Positions 33,810 through 45,842 are shown, counted from the first letter of the stretch. The stretch: DNA of 64,000 nt from Ryuthela nishihirai (GCA_038380435.1 JAWZYU010000011.1:88512501-88576500); one strand, 5' to 3'. Notes: a model not told the origin generated them from the letters alone. Numbers and translations are program-made.

Positions 33810-35490
33810 AAAAAGATGCAACAGAATAATGAAAATAGAGAATAAAATAGAACAATATCCTTAATGAAATTTAAAACGATAATAATTCAAAGTCATGATA
33901 AAGTTTGTTTTGCACGGTATATTTTGATAAATTTTATATATTTGCAAAAAAAATCAAAATAGTTTTCTACGTGAAGATAAAAATTCTTCTAGATTTTCAA
34001 TGATTTTCCCCTATTAACACGCCTTTTCAAACCAATAGAACTTTATTTGAAATTGAGAAGAAAAGCACATGAAATGAAACTTCGCCTCCTTTTCATTTTT
34101 CCCACCAGGGTGAAACGGAAAATCTGCTCTAGAGTTCACCGTTTACGTGGATCAGCAGTCTCAATCTATTGTAACTTGAGCCAATGCTATCAAATTTCAT
34201 TTTCATGTTTCGAGTTACATATCATTATCGTATCTTTTTACGTATATGATTAAAATATAATATCTAGGTATTGCAGTAAATTAGAAACACTAAGAAACAA
34301 TTAAATATCGTCTTCAACAAATTCGGATTTTTGATGTTTGGGCTAACACGGTGTCGTTAACGCGAAAGAGTACGAATACGTTCTCCCGCAGAGCGATGTG
34401 ATGTATATCAATGGAAATTCATGTGCAATTTACAGCAGCTAAAAGGTAGAGAATATGAAGTGTTTTTAAAATGTACGACAAACTTAAAGTAAAATCGAAA
34501 ATTTTTGCTCCTTAATATTACTGATCTCTGGTAATTAAGTTTAAAGTTAACTTCAAATTTAAAAATTTAGTTTTCGCTTGAGGTTAAATTTTTTATGAAG
34601 AATATTTCTTTGTGACCATAGAATTATGGTTATTAACACAGATTTCTATATTTTACTAAACGGAGCTAATCATTTGTCTGCGTTATAAAAATGATCAATA
34701 AAGGCGAAATCGAAAATTATTTTCATATACTTCTTTAAATTTGATAAATAAATGCAGTATTTGACAATAGCTGTTCAGCATTTTAAAAATATTTTAAAAT
34801 GAACTAAAACCTTTTACAATAATCTGGCTTCACGGTTTTAACAAACTGAACTAAAAAAAAGCATTTTTGTATCGTCTTTTGCAATATATTTTTCCCTACG
34901 AATATTCTAAACTCTTTTTAACATAATATTTATTGCTTCTGGTGCTTCAAGTTTAAAGTATTGTTTTGTCCAATTCCTTAGCTCTATATATTTCTATATT
35001 TATTTTATTGTCAAAGTCGATTATGTTATTATCAATTAAAAATAATTTAGAGTACCGGAGAATATTTTCAATGTTTACAATAGAAATGCGGATGCAGAAT
35101 GAATCTTTTTTTTTCTGATCATAATGAATTCAATCATTTACTCTCTGGTCGGCAATCTGAACTTATTAAGAAATTGTAGCCGAATTCAAAGGTTAATAAT
35201 TCATACATTTCCTGAGCTTTAGATACAACCTGTATCAGTAATCATTTCTTAATACACAGAGGAAAATTTAAACTCATCAACATGATAATTTCATCTTATT
35301 TGTTAATTGCCTTTAGAAACTACTCTTAACTGCTATGTAATACTATCCTTTTAGTATCCTTTAATACATATATACTTTTTCTATCTAGTAGTCTTTGATA
35401 TGGATTTTGATCACTATATATATCTTTGGGTTTATTTATGAATTTTATTATCTCCAAAAAAAAAGGAAATAATTGTTAGGTGTTAATAAC
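33810..35490. other. AT-rich non-coding stretch
   Basis: Nothing recognised on either strand apart from AT-biased short frames. Confidence 0.45.
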
Positions 35491-35491
35491 A

Positions 35492-35610
35492 ATATGAATC
35501 ATGATCCAAATATTGAAAGTATGTATTATGATTCAAGTATAGAAATATATGCATTATGATCCATGTATAGAAAATATGCATTATGATTCAGATATGGACA
35601 TTATGCATTA
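35492..35610. repeat. Degenerate ~33-bp minisatellite
   Basis: The motif ATGCATTATGATCCATGTAT and close variants recur three to four times. The SINE-1 at 35651 is inserted at its right edge, and the motif resumes after it (CTATGCATTATGATTCA at 35871). Confidence 0.65.
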
Positions 35611-35650
35611 TAATTATAATACAGATATTAAGAACAATATGCAATATGAG

Positions 35651-35870
35651 GCCGTCCCATAGCTGAGTGGTTAGCGCTTGGCTTAGCCGTCCCGTAGCTT
35701 AGCGCTTGGCTAATGATCAAAGGGACCTGGGTTCGAGCCCTAAGTAACGCAACGACGTCTTTCTGCTGAGGTCCTGTCATTCTCAGAAACCTTCTACTAC
35801 GTTGTATTAAACTAACATTCCCCTGTTAGACCTCTGTGGCAAACAGCTGCTTGAAGGAATATTTATTTTT
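35651..35870 (+). mobile_element. SINE-1 copy with a doubled head
   Basis: Plus-oriented. The head segment GCCGTCCCATAGCTGAGTGG to TTGGCT is followed at once by a second, shorter copy (GCCGTCCCGTAGCTTAGCGC). Then come GGGACCTGGGTTCGAGCCC (box B) and the 3' end CAAACAGCTGCTTGAAGGAA. Possible target duplication: ATGCAATATGAG on the left and ATGCATTATGAT on the right (10 of 12). Confidence 0.9.
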
Positions 35871-36303
35871 CTATGCATTATGATTCATAATAATAAAACT
35901 ACAAAATTTAATTTGAGAACTTGCCCAGTAAAATGAATGGCATGGCTGCAGTGAGGCCACCAAACCTTTCTCTCTGATTGTCTTGAATAAGGCAGATTTT
36001 GTTTCATTAAAATAAATATTATGGAATTGTTGCATCACATAAAAATAACAAGAAAGAGGCTAAACGTTTAATACGAGAATTTTCTTGAAGTTGTAATTGT
36101 ATCTCAAAATGCAAATATCTCTTACACTGAAGACGTATTAAATTAAAGGGAATGTTATACTATATTAAACTCTTATCATTTGGCCGGTAGGTCTTATTTG
36201 ATTCAAGTGTAAAAAAAATCGAAAATAAATTTCTATATATTTTTTAATAAAAGTATACCTATTATTATATGTAATAATATAATTATTTTCATGTGTTATT
36301 TTT

Positions 36304-36369
36304 ATAATATTATACATATGCATTCATTATAAAGGCTTCTTTATAATGAATGCATATGTATAATATTAT
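36304..36369. repeat. Perfect 31-bp-arm palindrome
   Basis: Arms 36304-36334 and 36339-36369 are exact reverse complements around the 4-nt loop gctt. The arm core is CATATGCATTCATTATAAAG. It would extrude as a cruciform. No coding context. Confidence 0.95.
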
Positions 36370-36828
36370 TAAAAAAATAAAGTTTTCAACATCAAATTAT
36401 TAATGTGTTGAACAGGTAAAGGATCTATTATTAAATCCACATACAATGAAGTCTTTTTACGTCTTTGAAGAGACCACTCCTTACAAAATAATATCAAGAT
36501 GTAAAGTATTTCATCGTACAGTAAATGTTCGCTTTACTCTAAAAATACTTGCACAGCTCTTCATCGTAGCATTTCACATTCTTTGATGCAAGTTCTTCAA
36601 TGCTAAATTCCCTTGTTTGTAGTTTGCTCTGTAACTGTAAGCTTCGCTTTAAATTTTATTGATAACGTCTATTACGTTTCCACATCAAATGAATTATCGT
36701 TCTTCAACATATTCTAACTCTAAAGCATATGCGACAAAGTAGACTCTTCTTCATTCCCAGCACTGTTATCATAAAATTTTTCTTATTCTTTCCTATCTGC
36801 TCAATAGAGTTTACACTTAATAGAGATT

Positions 36829-37024
36829 ACTGGCCGAGTGGTTAGCGCGCTTGGCTACTGATCTACGGGACCTGGGTTCGAGCCCCGGGTAAGGCATGGA
36901 TGTTCGTGTTGTTTTTCTGCTGAGGTCCTGCCATCCTCTCAGATCTTCTACTGTGGCATATAAACTGACAGGCTCCTGTCAAACCTCTGTGGCAAGCAGC
37001 TGCTTGAAGGGGTATTTTTTTTTA
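36829..37024 (+). mobile_element. SINE-1 copy
   Basis: Plus-oriented with a good head: TGGCCGAGTGGTTAGCGCGC (box A) and GGGTTCGAGCCCCGGGTAAG (box B). The 3' end is GGCAAGCAGCTGCTTGAAGG, followed by GGTATTTTTTTTTA, a T-rich rather than A-rich tail. Confidence 0.93.
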
Positions 37025-37942
37025 ATAATGTCTAACGTAGTTTAATAAATTATACATGCATATTCAATTTCAATGTAATTTTTTCCGTTTAAATATTCTT
37101 TTCTGAGCATTGCAGTCTTCTGACCTGGATCTTTATTTCATCGGCAACAATGAAGTCACAATGAAGCTAGAAAATAAAAGGAAAGAAGCCTTTTCTACAT
37201 CTTTGAAGAGATCCTTTCGTGTCCTGAGGCTAAAAAGACAATTCAACATTTCTGACTGACCTACCTCTATGTACCATTTGTTTGCACACTCAATTTCATG
37301 TGAAACTTCTGCAGTTTCCACATTTGAAGGAAACGAAATCCTCTTCGAACTTATATCGACATCTTATTAAGTGTAATAGTGCTGTACAATACGATATTTT
37401 GAAATAAATGTATGTTTCATTCATTTAAATTTGGCATATTCACTTCTTCAATGACTCTCAGGATTGGATATATACTGGGATCTCTTCCGTTGAAGTACAA
37501 CGCGTTCTTGATTGCAGAATCTGTCTTAAACTCGGATTTTATGATAGAAGCTCAATTGTTATAATGCAATATGGGGTGGCACAGGGGATTTAAGGGGGGC
37601 AGTCATGTCTCTGTTTAGCCACAGGGTTCGTAAAAGAGCAAATGAAATTTGTTAATCAACGAAATATTCAAATGGGGTAAAAAAGATGCTTGGATATAAA
37701 TCTTATTTTGCTTCAGGCTTTTTAAACAATTTTAATTTAACACGGGATTAAAAAGATAACCCCTTGTACGAAATTTTAGGACAAGTGGTAAAGTATTTGA
37801 ATGCAAGTTCTATACTTGACCACTTGTATTACAAGGGTCGAATTCTGCTAAAAAAGGGTAAATATGTTCCAACAGTTTGTTTAATAATCAAGCTGTCACC
37901 GACAATGTTCGAAGCCATTGCGTACTGGAGAGCTGCGAAAAG
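37025..37942. other. Unassigned stretch with weak coding-like patches
   Basis: A minus frame at 37133-37321 (ETAEVSHEIECANKWYIEVG) and a patch at 36540-36660 (minus, LQSKLQTREFSIEELASKN) look somewhat protein-like but match nothing I know. Not called as genes. Confidence 0.3.
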
Positions 37943-38953
37943 TTGATGTTACCAGATGTCATTGTTCTAAAAGGAGGACAAGAAAGGTTGAAATAGAGGA
38001 CATGTTTTCAATTTATGAAACGTTTTTTTGTGCCAAGTTTTATTTTGATTACCGACTAATTATTATATATACTGACTAATAATCAGAAAAACGCATAATG
38101 CTTAATATTTAGTACAATTCAAATTATATGTCGTGACGATTTTTATTTATACTTGATAAGGAATCAAGGGTATTTGGCATTTGGCCTTAAGTGACATAGT
38201 GATTATCTGCTGTCACAGGAGGCAAACCTTACGTATATCTATAACTGAGGTAGTGTTCAGCAGTGACTGATCAGCTAGTGAATGTTCAGCAATGACGGTT
38301 TGTACAAACAAGGAGCAGGTTATTTTTTGTAATTTGGTTGATCGGATTTATAGAATATGATCGTTTTATATCCTAATGCAAGAACATAACTTTTATGACA
38401 TATTTAGAGCTGAACAGTTGTTTTACTGAGGGATAATCACAAGATATGTGATAGTACAAACGACCACACCATATCTGGACCCCGGCATTTGCAGTGTCAC
38501 CGCGATACCACTGAGCCACCGAGGCGGTTAGCTTCCTTTCCTCTCCTTTTATATGTTGCAGATAGAAAACGAAAACTGCTGTCAACTTTCATAGCTCCAA
38601 CTATCGGTGGCCTGAAGCAAAATTTCATTCAATTTTCTAAAGAGCATATTTTTTTCAATCTGGCATGTACATTACATATTTCGAGAATACAGAAAATAGT
38701 AACTTCTACAATAACATTATTATTTAGAATTCACGATTTGCGTTTACAATTTATTATTTCACGGTTAACAGTAATTCTAGTCATGGGTTCAAAAATTTAA
38801 AAATGAAAAATACAAAAAAAGTGCCTTAAAATTAATATAAAACATGTTTTGAGTTTATACAAAAAGGAGGACATTTCATGTCTTTTTAAAAATTCCTGGA
38901 GGACACGAGATAAAAAAAGGCGGTCATGTCCTCCTTTCGGACGACATATGGTA
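37943..38953. mobile_element. TIR element with GGAGGACA motif (probably hAT-like)
   Basis: The left end reads GATGTTACCAGATGTCATTG, then AAAAGGAGGACAAG. The right end, reverse complemented, reads AGGGTTACCATATGTCGTCC, then AAAGGAGGACATGACC. Matching order at both ends in opposite orientation indicates terminal inverted repeats of a ~1-kb non-autonomous element. No transposase was seen inside. A tRNA-like segment on the minus strand near 38530-38480 (TGGCTCAGTGG box A) may be a separate small insertion. Confidence 0.5.
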
Positions 38954-39181
38954 ACCCTAGAAAATTTACATCAGCATGTGGTAAAAGAACATCGGGCACT
39001 GTTGGCCACCCTCCATTCAGCCACTGCTACGAAAATCCAACCATGAAGGAGGAAACAATATTACCTAATGGTAACCTAGAGCTCCTGGGTCTCACTTTTA
39101 ATCTGCACATATTGTTTTTCTCCACACTATAGGTTAGTTCCTTGAGTACTTTCCCCTTCCCCTCCGCATCGCCGAACCATT

Positions 39182-39572
39182 GGGGTGGGGGTGGCTCAGT
39201 CGGTAGCGAGCCAGGCTCGTAATATGCAGTTCCCAGGTTCGAGTCCCAGCTGGGTCAGCGTTGAGACTTATCTCCGCAAAACTCCCCCGCCTGCCCACGG
39301 TCAGTAGGGGACACCGATGGGCTTGGAAAGACCGCCGTCCGTCGCATGGGACGTAACGCCGTGGCCCCGTGTGCGCGAGAGCCATACCCTGTGCACTTTA
39401 AAGAACACACTGGATGGCTTTGACGGGAGGCTACCATCTGTCTCCCAACAGCTGTTCCAGTGGGTCCCCTCCCCCAACCTTCTCTGAGGCTTCGGGGTCC
39501 TTGTGACCTGGCCATTTAGCCCATGGATTGCAAAAAAGTGCCGCCCAGTGGTAAAACAACACAGCCTAAACC
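39182..39572 (+). mobile_element. SINE-2 copy, full length
   Basis: Plus-oriented. The head is GTGGCTCAGTCGGTAGCGAG, with CCAGGTTCGAGTCCCAGC (box B). The central block near 39390 reads GTGCACTTTAAAGAACACAC on this strand, then GTGGTAAAACAAC at the 3' end. Target duplication: ccgaaccatt at 39172-39181 and ccgaatcatt at 39573-39582, one mismatch. Confidence 0.93.
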
Positions 39573-39582
39573 CCGAATCATT

Positions 39583-39882
39583 AGCACAGATTCAACACGA
39601 AGAATTTCCCTGCGTTGCTCAGGTGGTTGCTCTCATAACCCGTGGCTTCATTTTTACGTAAACTCTCAAGATTTTATTTCAGAATCGAAAGATTTTGGTA
39701 TCCTGTGGTTAACGATGTACTTGAGAGAAACGTCCAAATTTCATGTGTGGATTCCCCCTGTGTGTCCATGTGTTGGGTTAAAGATCAATATTCCTACCTG
39801 CAATGGGCCATATTAACAAAATTAAGCGTTGTCTGGTAACGGTAGCAAATTAAGCGTTGTTATGAATCTTATGTTCATATTT
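39583..39882. other. Unassigned GC-richer stretch
   Basis: A plus frame from 39642 encodes a 65-residue peptide with WYPVVNDVLERNVQI and SPCVSMCWVKDQYS. It is protein-like in composition but unrecognised. No splice sites stand out. A direct repeat, AATTAAGCGTTGT, occurs at about 39820 and 39847. Confidence 0.3.
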
Positions 39883-40350
39883 CATCATCATCATCTTCAA
39901 GCCGCCACGGGCTACGGAGGTCCAACTAGATTGTGCAATTTAGTTCTCCCAACACCTCTGTCCTGAGTTTCATCTGCTGCACCTGACAACTGTAGTCGAA
40001 TGTTAAGAAGGTCCTGTTTGACATTGTCTGCCCACAGTATTCGAGGTCTACGCCTCTTTCTGCAGCTTTTAGGCACACTGTTTATAACTCTATTCACTAA
40101 TCTACAATTATACATACGGACAACATGGCCAAACCATCGGAGTCTCTCTCTGCACAATATGCTGCTCAAATGAGTTTGCCAGTTCCTTTACCTAACCTCA
40201 TCATTACTTACAAAGTCAAACTAACTAATGCCCAAGGCTCTGCGTAAACATCTAGAATCAAAAGTATCAAGTTTTCTGTTTTGTTTATAAAGGGTCCACG
40301 ATTCACTACCGTAACTAACTCTAAAGAGAACCAAAGTATTATACAGCGTA
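39883..40350 (-). mobile_element. RTE-1 3' fragment
   Basis: Minus-oriented. A short (GAT)n tail (39883-39893), then the 3' end and the basic C-terminal segment RERLRWFGHVVRMYNCRL, then part of the preceding domain with LDTFDSRCLRRALGI. It breaks off at about 40350. Confidence 0.9.
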
Positions 40351-41109
40351 ATGGGAATATCAACATAAGTGTATTTTAGGGGGCAGTATATAGCAGCAAC
40401 GGCTTTGGGAATGATTTCAATTTCCCCTGGGAATGTCATGGTAAGTATTTTTGCTTTAGAATATATTATGTTTTCCGTTCAGAATATATTATTTTGTTTC
40501 CTTTCAGAATATCGACTTTAAATTCGGCACTGAAATTCTCACCAGGAACACTCTGTGAAGTTTAGAAGCATCAATAATTCATGATTTCCCAATATGGCTC
40601 TCACAGACAGACACACAGACAAACATTTTTATTACTAGCTGAATAACACTGGTTGCTGCCAGGTCTTACTTTCAATTTGTACATTAATATATTCACTGCC
40701 GTAATGGTTAGTATTGTGAGTACCCTTCTCTCCATCCCCTCTAGCCTCTTAGCACACATATTCAACACCAAGAACAATGTCACTTTCAACTTCTTAAATA
40801 ATGGATTTATATAATGCATATAACACACTGATGTAGTAGATATACTGGCATTCATTAAATGTTATGGCAAAAGGTGAGGATCATATTCGTTATATTAGTT
40901 TAAACTGCGAGAAACCTTAATCCGGCACTGTGAAAAATAATGTGCAATGTATTAAAAATTAATAAATTATTGCAATTATGATAATTATTAGAAACTTTAG
41001 CGTTATGAATTATTGACAGATATAAATTTGGTAGATTTTCTATAGCTTCTTTCAAGTCACCTGATCTTTCTGTTCATAGTATATTATTTACCCCATAGAA
41101 ACTTCATAG

Positions 41110-41868
41110 TACTACGTATTTCTTCGATTCTAAGACGAAATCGACGCACCTTAATTTCAGTACCACCAACAGAAAAAAAAAGCTTTGATTCTAAGAAAAA
41201 AAATGAAATAAAATAAAACGATAAAATATATCTAACAAATATATTTATTTTAATAGATTTCAATTTAGTAACAACAATAGTACCTATTTATCAAAGGTAT
41301 GTTACTCATCACGTCCTTCTGAATAAACGTTAGAGTCTGATTCTTCTTAGACGTATTTATCTTCTTTATCCCACAATATATCGTCTTCTAAGCCATCGAG
41401 GGCGTTGGTGATGCAACATTTTTTAACTGAATGCTGCACTATTCTTTCTGGGATTAACGTCCAAGCTGTTGATAGCCATTCCGCCAATTTTGATGCCGGC
41501 GCTTTCTTAATTTTTCCGAAAGGTGTCAGCGGAAGGTTTCTCAGTGAACAGCCAGGTCCCAACTTCCTAGTTGCCGCTGAGTGAGCTCCACTATAATGAA
41601 ATAACGGTGGCTTCACATTGGAAAAGCGCGGGAAAACACCGCCACTTTATTTCTGCAATGGAATTGGAGAATGCGATAACGGGGAAACTTGGAGGAGGAG
41701 TTTCCGCGTAAAAACAAAACGTGTGATGCCGTGTGCAAAGCGCAGGAAAATTAGGGGGAAAAAAAAAACAATTGCGATTCAAAGACGCCATCAATTCTAA
41801 GACGCACCCCGTTTTTAGAGACGTTTATATGGGAAAAAAGTGCGTCTTAGAATCGAAGAAATACGGTA
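41110..41868 (-). mobile_element. pogo/Tigger-like element, internally deleted
   Basis: The ends read CGTATTTCTTCGATTCTAAG (left) and CTTAGAATCGAAGAAATACG (right), an inverted repeat next to TA dinucleotides. The interior carries a minus-strand transposase C-terminus (separate entry). About 760 bp, far shorter than an autonomous element. Confidence 0.7.
41305..41616 (-). pseudogene. pogo/Tigger-like transposase C-terminal remnant
   Basis: The minus frame contains PASKLAEWLSTAWTLIPE, then VQHSVKKCCITNALDGLED and DDILWDKEDK. This matches the C-terminal end of pogo/Tigger/jerky DDE transposases, where 'W-V-x-x-A-W', 'SF-K-K-C-G-I-S-N-A-L-D-G-x-E-D' and an acidic stretch occur in this order. The catalytic DDE region and the CENP-B-type DNA-binding region are missing, and the residues before position ~25 of the frame are unrelated filler. 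The element could only have moved with help from a full-length relative. Confidence 0.72.
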
Positions 41869-43445
41869 TATTAGGAAAATGCACCTTTTTTTTATTCCTG
41901 AATACAATGGCACATTGTATGCATTTAATTTATTGAATACTCTGACATTATCAGTGGCTTACTTTGCAAGCCACGGATTTAGCTATTTGGCCGAGTCTGT
42001 AGCAATACAGCTATTGATTAAACAGATATTTTAAACTACTTTAACAGATAGCAAAATTTATACTGGTAGTTTTTTCCCTCTCCTGTTAATTTCCTTTCCA
42101 TAAAATATTTAAAAGAAATAAACGTATTTTACTACTTAAGAGAAAAATCTGACTTAAAGTTTGTGCAAAGTAAAATAATAAAAATCTCCATTACTTTCCA
42201 TTACTTTAATTACGGATATTGCTCAAAATCATGTCATTGTTAATGTTGCTTGTATCATTAGTCCGATATTAAATTGGTAATACTCAGGCACTCTTGTTGA
42301 AACAACAACCGAGTGGATTCAAGTGATATTTGATGAACTTGAAATTTAAAAGTTCAGATCATTTCTGAAACAAATAGTTCATAATCAGTCCACTACAAAA
42401 CAAAACTTCATACAATATCCTCCACGAACAACTAATCATTCAAACAGATTTGCATCAACCCGACCGACCATCTTCGAGCAGATACAATATGTTCAATATA
42501 GTTCGAGATGCAGAGTTTCAGATATATAAGTGTATTCGAATCCATAGAAGGGATATGATTCATGAAATATCTCTACAGCTAAAATCCCTCGGATTGTCCA
42601 CGGATGACTGAGGACACTTAATGGGAAACATTTTGTCAGCGGTGAAGACATCCATCAAAAGATTATCATAGAAAGAGTGTACGAATCTCATCTTGTATTG
42701 AGTTAAAGTTCTGCGAATACCCACGTTGCTGAAGGGTAGGAATTACTCTATCTTAGAGAAACACATATACAGCGAAATTATCAGTATAAAGAAATCGAGA
42801 GGGTGATAGCAATATATTCGTTATACTGAAATGCAATAATAAAGTGCTATGATGATTACATATTACAAAAAAATCATGATGAAAGAAATATACTGTTAAT
42901 TAGAGTTTACTTCTTAAAAAGTCGGTAATTTTTTAACTACTTGAACCAACAAGAATCTCTCTGAGAATTCTCCGATGATTTCGCAACTCCCACACCACAT
43001 TGTCCGGCATATCTTCTCCTGTCATTCTAAAATGTCGTTGCCAGATGCTAAAAATCAAACCACGTAAACATGAAAAAAGGTACATTATACATATTTTTTA
43101 ATAAGTTCATATTTATAAATTTCGTTATAATGACCATATTTTTTGTATGGGAATAATTTTCATTTCGTTAAATTGATATTTTCGTTATGCTGGTAATTAT
43201 TAAAATGAAACATCTTTACACAGAGTCAATTTGCGGGGAGAAGAAATTCGTTTAACTAAATATTTTGTTATTTCCATTTTCGTTATATTGATATTTCACC
43301 GCAATGGTTAATATTTATTGGCGCATGCATAAATAAACTTACTTAAAATATTTATCTTAAATCAAATTTGAATATTGAAAGTAATGTGAAGTAATGTCAT
43401 ACAGTGATCTTAGCAAGAATGTTAAGACATCTCATAATTTGGAAA
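41869..43445. other. AT-rich non-coding stretch
   Basis: No coding support. Around 43120-43290 the phrase TTCGTTA(T/A)A(T/A)TGAT recurs several times, reminiscent of pogo-type element ends, but no complete element can be drawn. Confidence 0.4.
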
Positions 43446-44217
43446 TAATTGTGTTTTTGAATATTTTAATCACTGCAGCTCATAGCACCATTCAGTTAGA
43501 AATGGCATTCCTCAAAATGCTCAAATGACAATGAACACTAATCTCGAATATAGTAAGAAAGTGCAACTGAAATGTTTCTCATTCAGAAAGTTCTGCAGCT
43601 CGAAGATTCTTGATAACAGTGGAATAATGAAGCACCATTCATTTTAAATAAAACTGAAATCATCATCACCCAGAAGCAGTAATGAACCTCAGGAGTTTAC
43701 TACTAAGGCTCATCCTCGGAGGCGTTTCCTCACCATTGCGTTAGGCACTTGCTTAGGTACCTACCTAATAGGTGCACGGATTTCCTGGTGTTATATTTTT
43801 TATCAAGTCCAAAAATAAAAATACTTTCAAACTCTTAGATCATCATCGTCTTATCGTTATCATCAAGTAGTGGTGTACTACGGAGGTCCAACCAGATTAG
43901 TTCTCCAAACACATCTGTCCTGACCTATTTCTGCTGCACTGACCACTGCACACCAATTCTAACAAGGTCCTGTTTGACATTGTCTGCCCACCGCATCCTA
44001 GGTCTCCCACTCTTTATGAGGCCTTTAGGCATACACTGTTCATAACCCTATTCGCCAATCTATAATTATGCATACGGGCAACATGGCCACACCAACGGAG
44101 TCTCTCTCTGCACAATATGCTGCTTAAAGGAGGTTGCAGACTCCTTTGCCTAACCTCATTATTAGTTACATAGTTGAGACATCTACTGCCCAAGATACCA
44201 CGCAAGCATCTAAAATC

Positions 44218-44446
44218 TTAGATGCTTACGTGGGTGTCTAATTTGTGTTTTTGAAATTTATAATCGCTGCAGCTAATAGCACCATTCAGTTAGAGATGAT
44301 ATAATAGCTCCATTCAGTTAGTGAGCTTGAAATGCATTCATTTGCTAAGCTTAGAATTGTTGTGCAGTGGTCAGTGCAGCAGATATAGCTCAGGACAGAT
44401 GTGTTTGGAGAACTAAATTGCATAATCTGGTTGGACCTCCGTAGTA
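44218..44446 (+). other. Rearranged insert of copied segments
   Basis: It starts with a fold-back of the adjacent RTE-1 sequence (AAGCATCTAA 44204-44213 and TTAGATGCTT 44218-44227, loop aatc). It continues with a second copy of local flank (CTGCAGCTAATAGCACCATT, compare CTGCAGCTCATAGCACCATT near 43475). It ends with a plus-oriented RTE-1 3' end (44352-44444, GTTGGACCTCCGTAG). The patchwork is consistent with template switching during repair. Confidence 0.6.
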
Positions 44447-44967
44447 CTTTTCACTACAATAACTAACCCTATACATAACCAAACTATTGCACAGTCTAAT
44501 TTTAATTTTTAGGTTTATATGCCTATTTCTCCTTACTCTCCATAGATTGTTAAACGTTTCGGCAGCAATTCCTATCTTCTGTTTATGTCATGTCGCAGAT
44601 TACCGGTATCTGCTACACAGCTCGCAAGATAATTAAACTGAGATAATTGCTCATGGATGCAGCCATTGAGATTAACTGAAACCAAACTGTCTCACCAATT
44701 TTCATCACTTTGTTTTTTTCTTTAAATATCAATAAACCTATTCCACTGCGTCTCATGAACGGCTCCAACGAGAGAGTTCATTTCATCAACATCATTTGTC
44801 AAACAACCAAATCATCAGCATAATCTAAATCAGAAATTTTCAGATCTCTAGACCATTTAGCACAAAATCTTCCCCCTGCAGTGAATTCTGCATAAGCTGT
44901 TCAATAACCAAAGAGAAAAGGGGACAAATTGCACCGTTGTCGCCCACCAGATACAATGTTTGTTGAC

Positions 44968-45016
44968 TATGTTGTTCGCAAACAATGTTGTTCGCAAACA
45001 ATGTTGTTCGCACTGT
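44968..45016. repeat. 16-bp triplication inside RTE-1
   Basis: The unit AATGTTGTTCGCAAAC is repeated about three times. Absent from other RTE-1 copies, so it arose locally. Confidence 0.85.
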
Positions 45017-45842
45017 TTGTCAACCACCAGAATCAATTGCTACAAGATTTGCCAACTCTCACACACTAAGTGTTATTTTAGAGAGTTTTCTTCATGTTAA
45101 CTAACTTGTAAGGTATGTCATATTATCTCACGATCTACCACAGATTCCAAAGGTTAGCAGAGTCAAAATCGTTTTGAGATCTACGAAGCTAGTATCCAAA
45201 GGTTTCTCAAAGTCTAAACAGTTCCGAAAAATCAGCCTGAGCGAAAATTCTGATCAACATATCTCCTACCACTTCTGATTCCACAGTGCTTATAACACAA
45301 TTGTCCATAAACCAGTTTCTTAATTCTGTTAAACAATATCATACGAAAACGTTACCTGGAAGAGAAAGTAGGCTGATACCCTTAGAGTGATTAAAAGGAC
45401 TGCGAACAACGTTTTTTTTTTTAAAAAATATGGATAATAATAATTCTGACAAAATCCTTACGAACCATGCATTTATTATAAAAGTTATTCAAATTTCATT
45501 TAGCCATGTGATAACAGAAACTGCCCTTTCTTTTCCTTCTTGATCTTGTGTTCTAACCAGTCTATTATGGTAAAAACCAATGACACAGCAATCGGAGAAC
45601 CGAATAATTGCACAAATACAAAGATAAAAAAAGAGATGTTTCTATAATATTTTGTGTAAGAGAAAAACAGAGTGCGAGACTAGTTAAATAATGTCAATTG
45701 GAAAATATGTGCCAACACATTGCTTAGTGATAAGTAATAATAACAAAAAAATATATATCGAAATAAAAAAAATTTAATTAATGTTGATTTACATAACGAT
45801 CAGGGAGGGATCTGTAACATTATAACGTATTTGGAAGTTGCA

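Larger units (their letters stand above)
43840..45520 (-). mobile_element. RTE-1 copy split by a rearranged block
   Basis: Minus-oriented 3' end and C-terminal segment (43840-44217, RERLRWCGHVARMHNYRLAN) and RT region (44447-45520) belong to one copy: their ends are only about 50 bases apart in the intact element. Between them is a ~230-bp block (44218-44446) that does not belong there. The RT part is badly decayed, with the usual YADD region near 44820 and a small local triplication near 44970-45016. Confidence 0.85.

Noticed and set aside
36829..36905. tRNA-like sequences with A and B boxes
   Set aside because: They are heads of SINE copies with identical downstream bodies. No complete cloverleaf with a proper acceptor end was seen.
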